Shown here in pieces: positions 11,701 through 26,700 of a DNA stretch of 64,000 nt. The first letter of the stretch is position 1. Every line of letters starts with the position of its first letter. Location of the stretch: assembly GCA_949358305.1 (NCBI GenBank), contig OX442314.1, positions 36,553,211 to 36,617,210 on the forward strand, given 5' to 3'. The position numbers and the translations under genes are program-made. The DNA comes from Strigamia acuminata (Eukaryota; Arthropoda; Chilopoda; Geophilomorpha; Linotaeniidae). The notes beneath the pieces were generated by a model. It was not told the origin of the DNA, ran no database searches, and saw only the letters and a list, made by a program, of their open reading frames with translations.

Positions 11701-14700
11701 GCCGAAGGAGCGAGTCGCAAGGGGTCGAAAAGCGTGGTCACGGTCGGTTTGAACGGATTCATCGGTTGGAGACAGTCGATTCCGGTGAACCCGGGTTCGC
11801 ACAAGCAAACGCCGTATTCCTCGTTGCACACGCCGCGCCATTGGAGTTGCGAGCAATGATTGGGACAGATCCTCAGCTGACAATTGGGACCCGCGAACCC
11901 TTTTTGGCACTGACACCAGCCTTGGGTGCATATTTGGTTGCCCGGACATTTGTCGGAGCACGTCTCGACTCGGAATGTCGAGTTGAATCCTTGCATCGGA
12001 TCGTCGCGTTGGTAAAATACGGTGAGGAAACCTTTGCAACGCAAGAATTAGAATTAAATGATTTTGTGTCCAGGTGAATTTGTTTTTTTGATTTTGTACC
12101 GGATTTAGCTTCGATTTCGATGGTTTTGTTGATGTTGGATCCGCAGAAGACTCCGAGTACTTTGTTCTGCCAGTCACGATGCGGATCTTGTAGGACGAAT
12201 CCAGGCAGACCGTCGAAGACGTAGACGAAATTTTCCGAGCATTTTACATTCAGGTCGGAATGGATGGTCAGGTGAATCGAAGGTGTCGCACTGAAAAATG
12301 GATATTGTGCTCAATGGTTTTATCAATTGCATTTTTCTGGCTAAAAATTGCATTTTTCTGGCTAAAAATTGCATTTTTCTGGCTAAAAATTGCATTTTTC
12401 TGGCTAAAAATTGCATTTTTCTGGCTAAAAATTGCATTTTTCTGGCTAAAAATTGCATTTTTCTGGCTAAAAATTGCATTTTTCTGGCTAAAAATTGCAT
12501 TTTTCTGGCTAAAAATTGCATTTTTCTGGCTAAAAATTGCATCTTTCTGGCTAAAAATTGCATCTTTCTGGCTAAAAATTGCATCTTTCTGGCTAAAAAT
12601 TGCATTTTTCTGGCTAAAAATTGCATCTTTCTGGCTAAAAATTGCATTTTTCTGGCTAAAAATTGCATTTTTCTGGCTAAAAATTGCATTTTCTGGCTAA
12701 AAATTGCATTTTTCTGGCTAAAAATTGCATTTCTCTTTGTAAAAATTGCATTTCTCTTTGTAAAAATTGCATTTTTCTTTGTAAAAATTGCATTTCTCTT
12801 TGTAAAAATTGCATTTTTCTTTCTAAAAATTGCATTTTACTTTCTAAAAAATTGCATTTTTCTTTCTAAAAAATTGCATATTTCTTTCTAAAAATTACAT
12901 TTTTGTGCCCACAATTAAATTTACATCCACAAAAACACAATTTCGCAATCTAGAATTGAATTTGTCAGTCTAAAATTCCAGTTGAGCATAATAGTTAATT
13001 GTTTCCATCTATCCGTCCTCCCAACCCCCCTCCCGCAAAGAAAAACAAAATTTCTCAAAACATATTTGCTAAATCTTTCAAAAAACTACACATACCTATC
13101 ACGTAAAAAGAGATTTTGTTGCAAATCAGGATGCACGGTCAGAATCCACAAGCACGAATCGCCGAGCGAACTCCCAGGTTGACTGCCAAGTCCGCCTTTC
13201 TCAACCCCCGTGAGCAACTGGCGCGAGCCGCACTTCAAAAAGCAGTTCCCACCGCGTCTCGGATCACCGTAGTACCCGAGCTCGCACCGTTCGCAATGCT
13301 CGCCCGCCGTGTGGTCCTGACAGAAGCAAACTCCGCTCGCAGTATCGCAATACCCATCGTTTTCGCTTCCGTGCTCGTTGCAATTGCATTTCCTGCACCA
13401 CTGCACCATCGTCGCGTTCCCAAAACTCCCAGGCCTGAAAAATAAACCGATTAAACCGACAAAAACCAACGCACAAATTATAAAACGCACTTGCAACGCT
13501 CGCAGAACATTCCTTCGGTCCAGTCCTGGCATTCGTCGCAGATGCCGACGCCCTGCAAGCACGTACTGTGGTTGTTGCAGCCGCAGTTTGCGCTGCAGTC
13601 GACGCCGGTCCAACCGAGGTAGCAGTTGCATTGGTAGAAAGGCGCTTCGGAGCAGATGCCGTTGACGCACACTTCCTCGCACGTTTTGATGCACGATTCG
13701 TGGCCGTCGCCGCGGAATCCCTTGTTGCAAGTGCATTCGTACGAGTCGAAGGTGTTTGTGCAAGTGGCGTTCGGGTGGCAATCGTGAAGTCCCAAAAGGC
13801 ACTCTTCGACGTCCGGGCAGAGATCGTAGAACCACACGTGGGTTTCGGGGTACGAATGAAGGGAGCTTTTCATGCTCGAGCATTTTTCTGTGCGATATTA
13901 AAAATGATTATTTTTCATCTCAAGTTTATGTGAAAATTTAAATCTTCGGTCAAGAAATGTAAAAATTGGTCGAAAATGTAAATAATTTACTACTTTAGGT
14001 CTAAAAATGTAAATAATTTACTACTTTAGGTCTAAAAATGTAAATAATTTACTACTTTAGGTCTAAAAATGTAAATAATTTACTACTTTAGGTCTAAAAA
14101 TGTAAATAATTTACTACTTTAGGTCTAAAAATGTAAATAATTTACTACTTTAGGTCTAAAAATGTAAATAATTTACTACTTTAGGTCTAAAAATGTAAAA
14201 ATTGGTCTAAAATATAAATAATTTACTATTTTAGATCTAAAAATGTAAATAATTTACTACTTTAGATCTAAAAATGTAAAAATTGGTCTAAAAATGTAAA
14301 TAATTTACTATCTTAGATCTAAAAATGTAAATAATTTACTACTTTAGGTCTAAAAATGTACAAATTGGTCTAAAATATAAATAATTTACTACTTTAGGTC
14401 TAAAAATGTAAAAATTGGTCTAAAATATAAATAATTTACTATTTTAGGTCTAAAAATGTAAATAATTTACTACTTTAGGTCTAAAAATGTAAAAATTGGT
14501 CTAAAATATAAATAATTTACTACTTTAGGTCTAAAAATGTAAATAATTTACTACTTTAGGTCTAAAAATGTAAAAATTGGTCTAAAATATAAATAATTTA
14601 CTACTTTAGGTCTAAAAATGTAAAAATTGGTCTAAAATATAAATAATTTACTACTTTAGGTCTAAAAATGTAAAAATTGGTCTAAAATATAAATAATTTA

Positions 14701-17700
14701 CTATTTTAGGTCTAAAAATGTAAATAATTTACTACCTTAGGTCTAAAAATGTAAATAATTTACTACTTTAGGAGTTTAGGTCTAAAAATGTAAAAATTCG
14801 TCGGAAATGTAAATAATTTGCTACTTTAGGGCTAAAAACGACTACCGTAACTCGATCCAATAAAAAGATCAAACATTACCCTTCGATGGGCCGTGAAAAT
14901 CGCCGTCCAAGCACGATCCAATAATGGGGTTGTACTGATTGCCGCACCAACCGCACCTCAAATCCGACAAACAATCCTTGCAACTGGTATGCACCGAACA
15001 ATTGCGACATTGAGCTCCGGGTAACAGCAGACCCTGGCCGATGGTATGATCTTCGTCCACCCATTCTCGACACATTCCATACACGTACGAAGTCGTGTAC
15101 GTAGAAAACAGAAAACACTGTTGCAGGTGCTCGCACCACGCACATCGACCGGGCTCTCCCAAACAAAACGAACAAGTGTTGCGTCTTAAAAAAAAAAATT
15201 AAAAATTAAAAAAAATAAAAAAAATTTTCACTTCAAATTTCGTACAAATTGCAAGGCACGGGGCAGGCTATAACGTCCCGCACGGCATCGGCAAAGCGCC
15301 CTCTGCGCACGCAGTGCGAATCCTCAATGAGCCACTCACAATGCGGTTGCTACAAAACACAAACAAATAAAAAACTCGACAAACAATCACATCAATCACA
15401 ACATACAGCGGTGCAATTTTCGCAATAAATATAATCGGAACACGTGACACAATCTTTCGGCTGCAACACCAAATATTGGCTTTGTCTGTGGTCGGCGCAA
15501 ATGATTCCGCTGTCGTGCGCGTCCGGGATCCGCTGCAAACACATGGAATGAAGCGCGCACCACCCGCACGACATGTCGGTCAAACACGCCAGACAGTTGT
15601 TGTAATTCGAGCAAATCCCGCCGCTAAACGGCTCCAAAAACTCGTAAGTAAATTCCTATAAAAACAAAACAAAATCCATTAATTTATAAATTTTATTTTA
15701 AAATAAAAACACGGAAAACAAATTTCACTTTTCTGTAATTCGGGAACCCGTTCCACACCAATTGGACGGTGGCGTGATCGTTGTACGATATCTCGGCACT
15801 GATTGGCAAGCGCACGTCGAAGTCGATTAAATACTTGTGGCCTCGCGAAGGGTTCGAAAAAAGACTTTTGTCGCCGGGCCGGTGCGACTCGGTGCGTTGT
15901 AATTTGCTGCCGGACGTGTGGTTGGCGACCACCTCCAGAAACTGCTCGGACTCGTTCAGACTCATGCGCAGAACCGCTTTGACGAGTCTGGTGCTGATGA
16001 AGAGGCGCAGATGCTGCTCCGCTTTCGGTTTCGTCCCCAGCGGATGAATGAAACCCAAGAGCCGCGTCACGTATTCGCCTCTGGCGTCCTGTTCGCGGTG
16101 CCCCGGAAATTCCGGGATGAAGTGGATGTTTTCCGTCGTGCTGTTGATTATGGAAACCTAAAAAAAAAAATTTAATTTAATTTAATTTAATTTTTTTTTT
16201 TTTTATTATTTTCACCTCATCCGGTTGGAACCAATTGGGCGGATGTCGGAATTTAAGGAGCGTCAAACCGGGCCGGAAGTCGCGGTACCGACATTCGGTT
16301 AATGATTTGATGTTGGTCGCGTTGATGCCCCACCAGCCGACGACGTCGAAAGACCGGTTGGAACCAAACGCGCAAATGCCAATTGGACCTGAATCGGAAC
16401 AAAAAAATTTCAATGAAAATTTGAATATTAGATGAGAATTCATCGCTTACTTCCTTCCGGATAGCATTCCGCTTTTTGGACGCACCATCGGCAAGGTTTA
16501 ACGTTAGGTTTGTGTCGTTTCACGTTTTCCATTCCGCCGATCGCCAAACAAGCTTGACAGTCGCCCAGCAGCGGGCAAATGGTTGGGCACCGTCCTGTGT
16601 CTAGTCTGAGTTTACAATTCTGAAATGGGGTTTAGTCATTTATTTATTTATTTATTGATTTATTTATTTTATTTTATTGATTAACTAATTTATACCGATG
16701 CTTGTGTTTTGTCCATGCACGTGTCATTAGAAAAACCGAGCGCGCCGGGACACCAACCGCATTCGGGATCGGCGCGACAACTCTCCCGAGATTTATGCCT
16801 AAATAAACGTTGAAAGAAATGGAAATAAAATTGTCGAATCGGAACGAAAGGCATTCCTACCGTTTACATATGATTGACACATTCATATACACAGAATCCT
16901 GAGTTGCAATGTTGGCGGGCACCGTATATGCCAAAAAATCGCCGCGAACGGCCCCGCTGTAACCGCCGGCTATGAGCAGCGTGTTACCGTTCCTCACCGC
17001 ACTCACGTGAGAAAACGATCCCTGACTAACGGGACTGGGTATACCTAAACAAAAACAAAAAAAAACATTTTGTTAAGGTTTTCCGCCATTTTTTAATTCC
17101 CGGTTCCTGGTTACAAAATGGCCGGTACTCCCGGTACAAAAAAAAATATCAGGCGACGAAAAATGGCCACAAATGGCAGTTTTTAGCCGTTTTTCGTCAT
17201 AAAAAGCCATTTTTAGCCATTTTTCGTCAAAAAGTAACCATTTTTAGCCATTTTCCGTCAAAAATAGCCATTTTTCGTCAAAAAGTAACCATTTTTAGCC
17301 ATTTTTCGTCAAAAATAGCCGTTTTTCGTCAAAAAGTAACCATTTTTAGCCATTTTGTGAGTGTTTGGACGGTCGCCACGTGGTCGGGGGAGAGCCACGA
17401 GGCGCTGGACACAACACACACGATAGAATTCACTCCGAAATACACAAGAGACACAAGTTTAGTTTAAGGTAAGCTTTATTGATGTCTAGGGGTATGATGT
17501 GGTGTCTCCCAGTGCATTTCCCAATGCGACGGCTGCGAACAGCCGTCCCTAACAAGACCGCGTGGCACGGCGGCCAATGGCCGCCATGACACACGTGGTC
17601 GGAATACCGTTTAGCCATGTCGCCGCTACGTTCACGGAGAACGCAGGACGGACATGGGGAACGTGGACTATCAAGTCCCGGCGGGCGACAGAGTCGCTAC

Positions 17701-20700
17701 GCCAACTGGATTCGTCATTGCCGCCAGCGTGGAAGAGCGATCGTGGAAGCGACCGTTCGCCATGCTGGAAGTTAGAGAACTCTCTTGGGCCTCTGCGGGG
17801 CCCACCACTTCCGGAAGGGGCACTTCCGGTTCCCAATTGGCCGGGCCAACGACCATCAGCTCCACCTGGTGCGGGGGTCCGCAACAGGTGCGCGCGAGAA
17901 ACACACGAGGTGCGCGAGAGCCGTGGAAGCGCCGTGTGTTGCAGGCAAGTGAGCGGACTGAGCGGGCAGCCGGTCACATCTCCCCCCCCTAAAAAAGGTA
18001 AGTACTGAGAGGGGTACCTCAACACAATCACGAAAGTGGTTGTTTGAAAGTTAATTTCATAATTAAAAATTAATCATTACTTTTCTTTTTTGCAGATAAC
18101 CAGATGACCGGATGAGTTGATGACAACTGGACCACGGATCACCAGCAGGTAACATCGGGAAAAATACACCAGAGAAAACAACGCACACTTACCCCCAGGA
18201 TGAAGACAAAATACAATTCGTGAAATATAAATACTGTAAATAACACTTGTAAATTTTTAACACATTTGAATAAAAAATTCTTTGAAAAATATTAAAATCT
18301 AAGTTAATTTAATTCTAATAGGTAAGTAAATGCATTTGTAGCTTTGAGAATAAAAGTTAGGACTATTATTATTACTTTGATAGAGAAAAAACCATTTAAA
18401 AAATGTAAAAACTATCAACACTATTGGCATTATAAAGTTTTGAGAAAAACTGGCCACTTCTTCTATATCTGTAGCGTCTTGCCGGGCGTCGGTGGCGTCT
18501 CGTCGTCGTCACGTTCGTTCTCTTTTATCGACGGCAGCTCCTTCGCCAGGTTACGACGCGTCTTTTGCTCTCGCTTCGCGGCGGATCTGGTTTTCTTTTC
18601 CGCCTTCTTCTCCGCCTTCTCTGCCTTCGATTGTGGTGGAAGAGGCGGCGGAGGCGTATGCGATTCTTCGGTTTCCATCGCACTCGATGCTTCGGCGACG
18701 GTCTCGGTGGCGGCCGCGCCATTTTCGATTGACATCGGAGCGGTCTGGAGATTCTGAAATGAAATGTCCGTTGGTCTCTCGCCGAATATCGGCGGCATAA
18801 TGACCGCTGGATTTGGAATTGACTGTAAAACAGTCGAGGAACAAACGAATTCCGTTGGCATGCTCGTATCGTTTGAGACGATCGTACACGACGGTGGTGG
18901 GATTGATTTCTTCGCCGCTTGCGTACATGACGTAACCGTAGCGGTCACTCGTTGGCTCACGGCGAGGGCGGCTTGTCGCTGTTTATAATCAGCGACCTTC
19001 TCCCACTTGAGACGTTCTTTGGCTAAAGCGTTTACTGTCTCTTCCGCCATCTTTGGATTTCGTTCGCGGATCTTTAGTCGCATTGCGACGAGGGCCGCCG
19101 AAATCTCAGAGCGTGGTTTGGCTTTCGATTCTGTCACCGTCGAACATGACTGTTTTACAGTCACTTTCTTCGGTGGTCGAAGGATTTTAGTCGAACTCGA
19201 AGTTGAAGTTTTCGGTGTCTGCGACGTTTGCGAACGATTCGCCGCAAATTCGGCTAGTTTCAAGCGTAAAACCGCTCTTTTTGAAACTCGTCCAGTCGTT
19301 GTATCGTCAGCTTTTGACGTGGAATTGGGATTTGATCCCGTTCGTGGCGATTGGGCCGAAGTCGAGGCGCCGGAATTGGCGTAAAACGCCTTTTCTGACT
19401 TCTTTCTTTCTCTACGAGAACGCACTCGCATCCAACCGACCACGCGGTTTCTTACTGGAATCGGGCGTCCGGATACCGTCATAAAATGACGGAACCAGAG
19501 TTCCAAAGGCTCGTTGCGATCCACATGTCCTTCGCCAAGACAGTTTTCGCACGGAGTTAACGCGCCGTTGTTGCGTTCGGTTACGCAACTTCCTAAACAC
19601 ACTGGGCATACGACTCGAGTGCCGGCTGGATATTCTTCCATTGGAAAATAAAAATGAATTGATCAAATCAAATATACGGAACAGGAAATCGACGGGATTC
19701 GTGCGGAGGAGACGAACTGGACAGTCACTTGCTTGGAACGAGAATGATTTGATGTTGCCAAGATTCCTTCTTAAGTACCGCAGAATAACGTCTTTTACGC
19801 AACGTGTACGAAACCGGAAACGCTATGTTGTCGTCTCGTGATTGGTCCGTAGGAATTTCGAATTCGGAGGTGTCCACCTAGTGGTCAATCTCTGTATCGT
19901 ATCGGCAAAATATGATTTCTCGATGGTCTTTTCGAATCCGAATTCGGTTTTGACTGTGCTGCCGTGGTTTTGTGTGAATCCACTCGTGGCAGAGGCAAAG
20001 CCTTTTTCTTTTTTGGATTTCCCAAAAGTTCTACTGGTGTTGGCAACTTGGTTGCGATACCAGATTCTGTTGGTCGCACTGGTGGTGGCAAGATTGTTGC
20101 TGTTCCAGTGTTCACAGGTCGGTTCTCAAGAACTTCTTCATCTTCCTCATCTAAAATGGGCCATTGAGCCTTTTCTTCTGAGGGGACGAATCTCCTGAGT
20201 TTTACAATATTGTATGTGCCTCTCGCTTGCAAAGTGATTGGTGTTGCAAGGGCATACGCATTGTTATTAAAGACTTTAGTAATTACATATGGTCCTTCAA
20301 AGCGATCCTCAAGGGACGCAGCATATCGATTAGCAGCATTGGACAATGGGTGGGTCTTTAGTAAAACCAAATCTCCAACTTCGAATTTATCGTCGCTGCG
20401 GTGTCGATCGTAATAAGTTTTCTGTTTTGCTTGGGCTAGACTCTTATTTTTTAGAGCTGCAGCAATCAGAGTACGGTGTCTAGCGACTAGCATTCTGACA
20501 GCGTCGTAGGGCCTATTTGGGTCGAAAGGGGTGTCATAAGACACGTCTCGATTGTCCCAAAACGGTCGAATTTCTCTGCCATACGTTAGCATTGCTGGTG
20601 TAAAGCCGGTAGACACATTTGGAGCAGAGTGCAAAGCAAAATTTATTTGGTCAATGCATCTGTCCCAGTGATCGTGCTCAAAAGTAAAGATTCGAAGCAT

Positions 20701-23700
20701 GATCTTGATATTTCTGTTTACACGCTCAGTCAGATTAGTCTGGGGATGATAAGGTGTCGTTTTTATTGGGACAACCCCAGCATCGTCACAGAGAGTCTGA
20801 TAAACGTCAGAAATGAATTGGGGGCCATTATCGCTCAACATGAAACGAGGGCACCCATGACAGCTAAAAAATCGTTTTAAAATTGGTGCAATTGCAGTCA
20901 TTTTAGCAGATCTTAGCGGCGTAGCTTCCATCCAGCCAGTGGCATAATCCACCACAACCAGAATGAAGCGATTTCTGTTTGGAGTTCTAGGCAGTGGACC
21001 AATTAGGTCAATTCCTATCTTCTCAAAACGACCAATTTTTGGAGAGGTTGGGACCATTAATCCTTTTGGTTTCCTCTGAATCGGTTTACAACGTTGGCAG
21101 CGATTGCAGCTAGCTACATGAAGTTTAACTTCTTTTTGCATATTTGGCCAGAAATAAATTCTTTTCAATCGCTCCAAAGTTACTTCAACTCCTCCGTGAC
21201 CAGCCATTGGGTGATCATGAATTAGTTGGAGGGCTGCGAGTTGCAGAGACGGGGGAATAAAGATTTTAAATCCAATTCCCAAATCTTCTTCCTCTACAAA
21301 GAAATCAGTTTTAAAAGGTGCATAAATAATAAGCATTCCTTTTCTAGTGAGTGTGCAGTCGTACTGCCTGTCTTCCAAGAACTTAGGAAGTTCTGGTCGA
21401 GGTTGTCCATCATCCAATTCTAACCATTCGATTAGTTTTGAAAGATGTTTATCTGCACGTTGCTGCAATATAATGTTCTCGAATGACATTGAGTCATCGA
21501 TCTCATTTGTGAGATAAGCTAGAGCAACAGGTTCTATAATCTCTGTTAGAGTTGCTTTTCCTTCTAATGGATTGCCATTATCAAGAGAAACTCTGGATAA
21601 GGCATCTGCGACTTGATTGTCGGTGCCTTTCCGGTACTTGATGGTGAAATTTTCATTTTGCAATTTCATTGCCCACCTAGCCAGTCTTCCAGCTGGATTT
21701 TCCATTGTCATGAGAAATCTCAGAGCGTGATGGTCAGTCTCAACTTGGTATTCAGAATATTCAATGTATGGTTTGAACTTATCAACAGCCCAAACCACAG
21801 CTAAACATTCCAAATCGGTGGTGCTGTAGTTGTTTTCCGCGCCTTGCAGAGTTCTGCTGGCGTATGCAACTGGTCTTAAAGCACCATGGTCATCAATCTG
21901 CATGAGGACAGCTCCGAGCCCGCCGCCACTAGCATCTGTATGGATGGTAAAGTTGCGTGCGAAATTAGGCAGAGGCAGCATAATTCCTTTTGCAAGTTGA
22001 TTTTTCAAATATTCGAAGGCAACATTGCATTCTTCAGACCATTCCCATTTTGTATCTTTCTTTAGAAGGGCAAAGAATGGTTTTTGAGTAATACTCAATT
22101 TTGGAATTAGAGCAGCATAGAAACCTACCATTCCAATAAAACGCTGAAGCTGCTTTATACTGGAAGGGGTTGGATATTTTAAAATTGCCTCCACTTTGTC
22201 GTTGTTTGGGCTATAGCTCCCATTTGACATTGTGAAACCAAGAAAATTTAATTCTTCTGGGCAAAGAAATGACTTTGACGGACTAGCTGTCAGTTTGTTT
22301 TTATCTAGTTTTGACAATATGTCATCTAGATGTTGAAGGTGTTCCTCAAATGAGTCGCTAAAAATGATAATATCATCGAGGTAAGCGAGTGCCCACTTGT
22401 GTTGTGTAGTTCCAAGAACTTGATCCATCATTCTCTGAAACGCACTGGGTGCATTGCACAGTCCGAAAGGCATACGAGTAAACTGGTATGTTCCATCAGA
22501 GGTAGAAAAGGCAGTCTTCCTCTTATCACTTGGTTTAAGCTTTATTTGGTAGTAACCTTTAGTTAAATCAAGAGTAGAAAAGAACTTTTTCCCACCTAAA
22601 CAGGCCAAAATCATAGAAATTGAGGGCATCTGATAGACGTCCTTAATTGTGATCTTATTTAGCCAGCGAAAATCAATACAGAGGCGGTAACCTCCATCTT
22701 TCTTTGCTACAATCACGGGGGGGTTTTTGTAACTCCCCTCGCAAGGTTCAGCCCAACCATCTCTCAGCAATTCAGCAACCAATTCGCGATAAATCTCAGC
22801 TTTCTTGGGATTCATTGGTCGATCTTTGCATCGAAATGAAGGTGCATCTCCAGTCGGAATTGGATGTTCCAACGTGGGGTGGCAGCCAGCTTTGTCACTA
22901 AACACATGTTTGTATTTTTTTACAAGAGTTGAGATTTGAAATCTCTGTCTTGGCAACAATTTGCTTTTTGCTAGCAGTTTCTGGCTTAAATCAGCCGTAG
23001 AGATAACAGGTGACTTTGATTCTGCAACCAAAGCATCCCATCGATCCATTATTGCATTTCCAAGTTCTTCAGGCGATGGTGGGTCGTCGAAGGGAAATGT
23101 GTCATGTGGAAAATCAATATGGAAATATTCTCGCTCTGTTAGATTGAGAACAATCTTATTTTCGATAATCCAAGAGCAACCTAATAGTATAAATTTGGAA
23201 GCTGATGGAAGAACAGTAAATGTCACCGGAAGCTCACCACCTCGCCACTTAAGTGGCAACGTGATTGTCCCGATTGGACGTGTTGGCCTATCGCCAGTGT
23301 ATACAACTCGATTTTCTAAAAATGGAGTCATAAAGTGCAAGAGGTTTAGCTTTTTAAGCATTCCCCCGCTGATGTACCTGTGGGTTGCCCCAGTATCCAT
23401 CAGAGCGGTGACCTTTAAATCGTTTAGTGTTGCCTTGATGTAAGGCAGGGGAGTAATACTCTTTCCTGTCTTCAATGCAACGTTTACATGGTCGATTTCA
23501 GGTTCTGTGGAAAAAACCACGCGAGGATCTGGTTCTGTGGATGAAATGTCATCAAATAGAGCATCCTCCATGTCTTCTTCCATTGGAATCAACACAATAG
23601 TAAGAGCGCAGTCGTCAGTTACTCGGGAGTTTCTGTCGACTGCGACTCCTCGTTTCCCGACATGTCAGGCCAGCCACCAAACTCGTTGGCTGCAAGCATA

Positions 23701-26700
23701 GCCTGCATCATGCTGTGTTGGGCAGCGGCGATTGTTTCCATTGCTGCTTTGGCGGCTTCCACCTTGAGGGGGCAATCCCGTTCAAAGTGTGCGCCACCGC
23801 AGCCCCAGCAACCGCCAACTCTTGGTTTTGTCGCATAGTCTTTGAGCCTATTGCTCGGGACTAGCGCCTTCTCGTTGCCTTCTGCGGCCTTTGTTGCTGC
23901 TATCGCAGCATTTTTAGGCGCAGGGAACAGTGTTCTATTGTTTGGATTTCTCAATCCAAACGGAACAAATTTCGGTTTATCTCCACCCGCAGCATTTGGT
24001 ATTGTTACCATTTGCTGGTTGGTTTTTTGAATTGGCGTAACAGTTTCTGTTTTTGCCGCCTCGATGATTGCTGCATTTGTCACAGTTTCCTGATTTATAA
24101 TCGCGGCCTCCGTAGCAATGCAAGCTTTCCTGAGCGACGCCCAAGTGTTCTCCAAATTAATGGCATTTGCGACCATGTTCTTGGCCGCTGGGCGCAGAAT
24201 TGCCAGCACTTTTTGAATTTGCTGGCTCTCGTGCACAGGAATAGTCAATTGAGCATATAACTTCTCGAGTCTTATCACCACTTGGGTGGCGGACTCATGA
24301 GACAGTTGCTGTGTTTTAGCAATTTCTGCTAAAAGCAGCGCATCGCTCGGACGAAAATGGGTGATAAATTCATGTTCGAATTCCTCCCAATTCGTTTTGG
24401 CATGAGAAGAGAACCATGTGGCCGCATCTCCTCGGAAAAACTTAAACAAATGCTCAGCGAGCACTTGGTTTAGATAAGGCAAAGCAAAGCGTAGAGAACG
24501 TTTTAAATCAATAAGGAAAGATTTAGCTTTCGTCTTGTCCCCTGCAAACGCTTCAATTCCAATGGATTTGACTCGTTTACTTAGCTCTACTTCATCCATT
24601 GGCCTGGGAGCAGGCATAGCCTGGTCAGTCTTGTGGAGAAACTTGTCTCCCCAAGCTAGGAAAAGTGGATTACCAGTCGTAGGCGTTGCGCCTGGAGCGG
24701 CTCCAGCAACTGGTGTTGTTGCGGTGGAAGAAATCGTGTTTGAGATTGCAGATTGTGCCCTCAAATTCGACTGTCCGGCCGCCACCACGCTGTCGACGAT
24801 AGCCTTTTGACTAGCTATCATCTTCAACAAGCTTTCATTCGATAATTTCGCAGAGTCTAACTCCTGCAAAGCATGAGTTAACCGGTCGCTAATATCACCG
24901 AATTCCGTGCGCGTTTGCGTTAATTGACGCATAGTGCTATCCGATTTGTCTTGGAGTTCCACCAAGTGATCGGCTACTTTCAGAAGCGTGTCTTCCCACA
25001 CTTCGTAGGTCGTCATATCATCAATAACTAGATTAAAGACGTTGCAAGTTGTTTCAAGCATCGCTTGATCCAACAATTTAACTTTAGGGACTGACATATT
25101 GTCGTTTGAAGAAGCAATCGAATTATTATCCGAGTCGTTCAAGTCTGAATCCGTTGCGGGTGTGGAAGAATTAGGTGCAGGAGAGTCCCACGTGGTCTTA
25201 CCAGTTCTGGTCGCTGGCATTGACACAATGTGACCAAAAGCAGGACCGCAGCTTGCAAAGTGAACAAGTGGAATTAAGTCACGACCAATGAGGAGACAGG
25301 AGATTAGGCTCAAGTAGCCATTTCTGAGAGAGGGATTAGTGATGTCACTTCCCCCCCCTGGTTTCCCATTGGTAGAAAATTTGGATTAATTCATAGAATT
25401 GATTTCCCAGAGTTCCAAGAAAATGTCGAAATTTGAAATTCCAATCATTCTCGAAAATTCCGAGATTTCCACATGTTTTTCTATTGTCTTTCCAGTCGCC
25501 ATGTTTGATTTTTAAATAAAAACAAAATTTCGACCGTTTTAATGTTCCAATTCCTACATTTCTGCAGAAAAAACAACACTTTTTGAAAAAACAATAGTGA
25601 TTTTTCGGTTTGGAACTAGAAGTTCAGAACCAGATCAAAATGGTCTGATTCCATGAGAACATGACTTTTGTGCCCAAAAAAGGTACGAAATCGTGTCCAA
25701 AGAACTTCTAAATTTTCAAACCAGAGATTTCCATCGTCGTTTCCAACAATAGAAAGCTAACCGCGCTAGCGCGCAGACAAAACCGTTTCTTTATTGCACA
25801 GCAACATTGAAAAACAGAGAAGAAAGACAAGAAAATGAATAAAAAATCACAAAATACTGGGTGTTTTTAATATAAAATACACTCAAAAAGTTCCAATTTT
25901 TAGCAGAAGGTTTTTTCAGATATTTACATTACGGGGATATTGTTGCAATATCTTCTTCTGCCCCAAGAGACCAACAAACGCGCCCGCTCACCCCTTTCGG
26001 AGACTCATTCCAGTCTGCACGAGGCTGCCTTTCGACGGAAACGTGCCTACACTGAGATGTCTGTTCATCCCAATGAAATGGTGTTTTTTGTGGAACAGTC
26101 AGCTGCACTTAAAGTAAGAAGGAAATGCATCTCCTGTCCCTAGTTGCTTTGGGGGCCCACCCTTCAGCTGCCAACTTAAAGCCATGTCACCTTCTATTTG
26201 GTGCTGTCTACCTCCAGGTCATGAAACACGTGTATTCAGTTACAACGATGTCTACTGTCCGGTGTGGCGTCCCAAAGAACCATGAAAATCATAGATAGGG
26301 AAAAAAAATCGAAGATAAAGTGAAAAAACAAAAAAGGTTGTAAAATAAAAACAAACTTCCAAATTGTAGAGATTGTCCAAAACTGTGGTTCGAGCACAGT
26401 CCTCGAAAACAAGCTGAAACAACTTGAAAATCCAATGAAGGTGAATAAAATTCAGAAGCAAAAGTTACAGGCTAGATTCCCAATCTCTTTTCAAAGTTGG
26501 TAGCTACCTGAATGCACAGATATCGTTCCTACGCCCTAACGAACTCTCTGTGTCAGTTGAGCACTTCACCATTGGTTTCCCCGTACCTCCGGCAGCTCTC
26601 CCTGCTGTCCGTGTCCCAATTTTCCACAGTTCTAGGGTTGTATCCAACTTGCAACTGTTTCCAACCAGTACACGGGACAGGGTAGGATTATGACCGATGT

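Noticed and set aside
12174-12891. Open frames of 146-197 codons on both strands
   Set aside because: Period-21 repeat translated as identical seven-residue repeats; the real sequence here is a MEGF8 intron plus exon 14.
13970-14840. Possible CRISPR-like array
   Set aside because: Direct tandem units without unique spacers, in a eukaryotic intron.
17562-18031. ORFs of 112-160 codons on both strands, repeated at 27652-28272
   Set aside because: They lie inside the LTRs of element 1 and are duplicated with them; no domain recognised.
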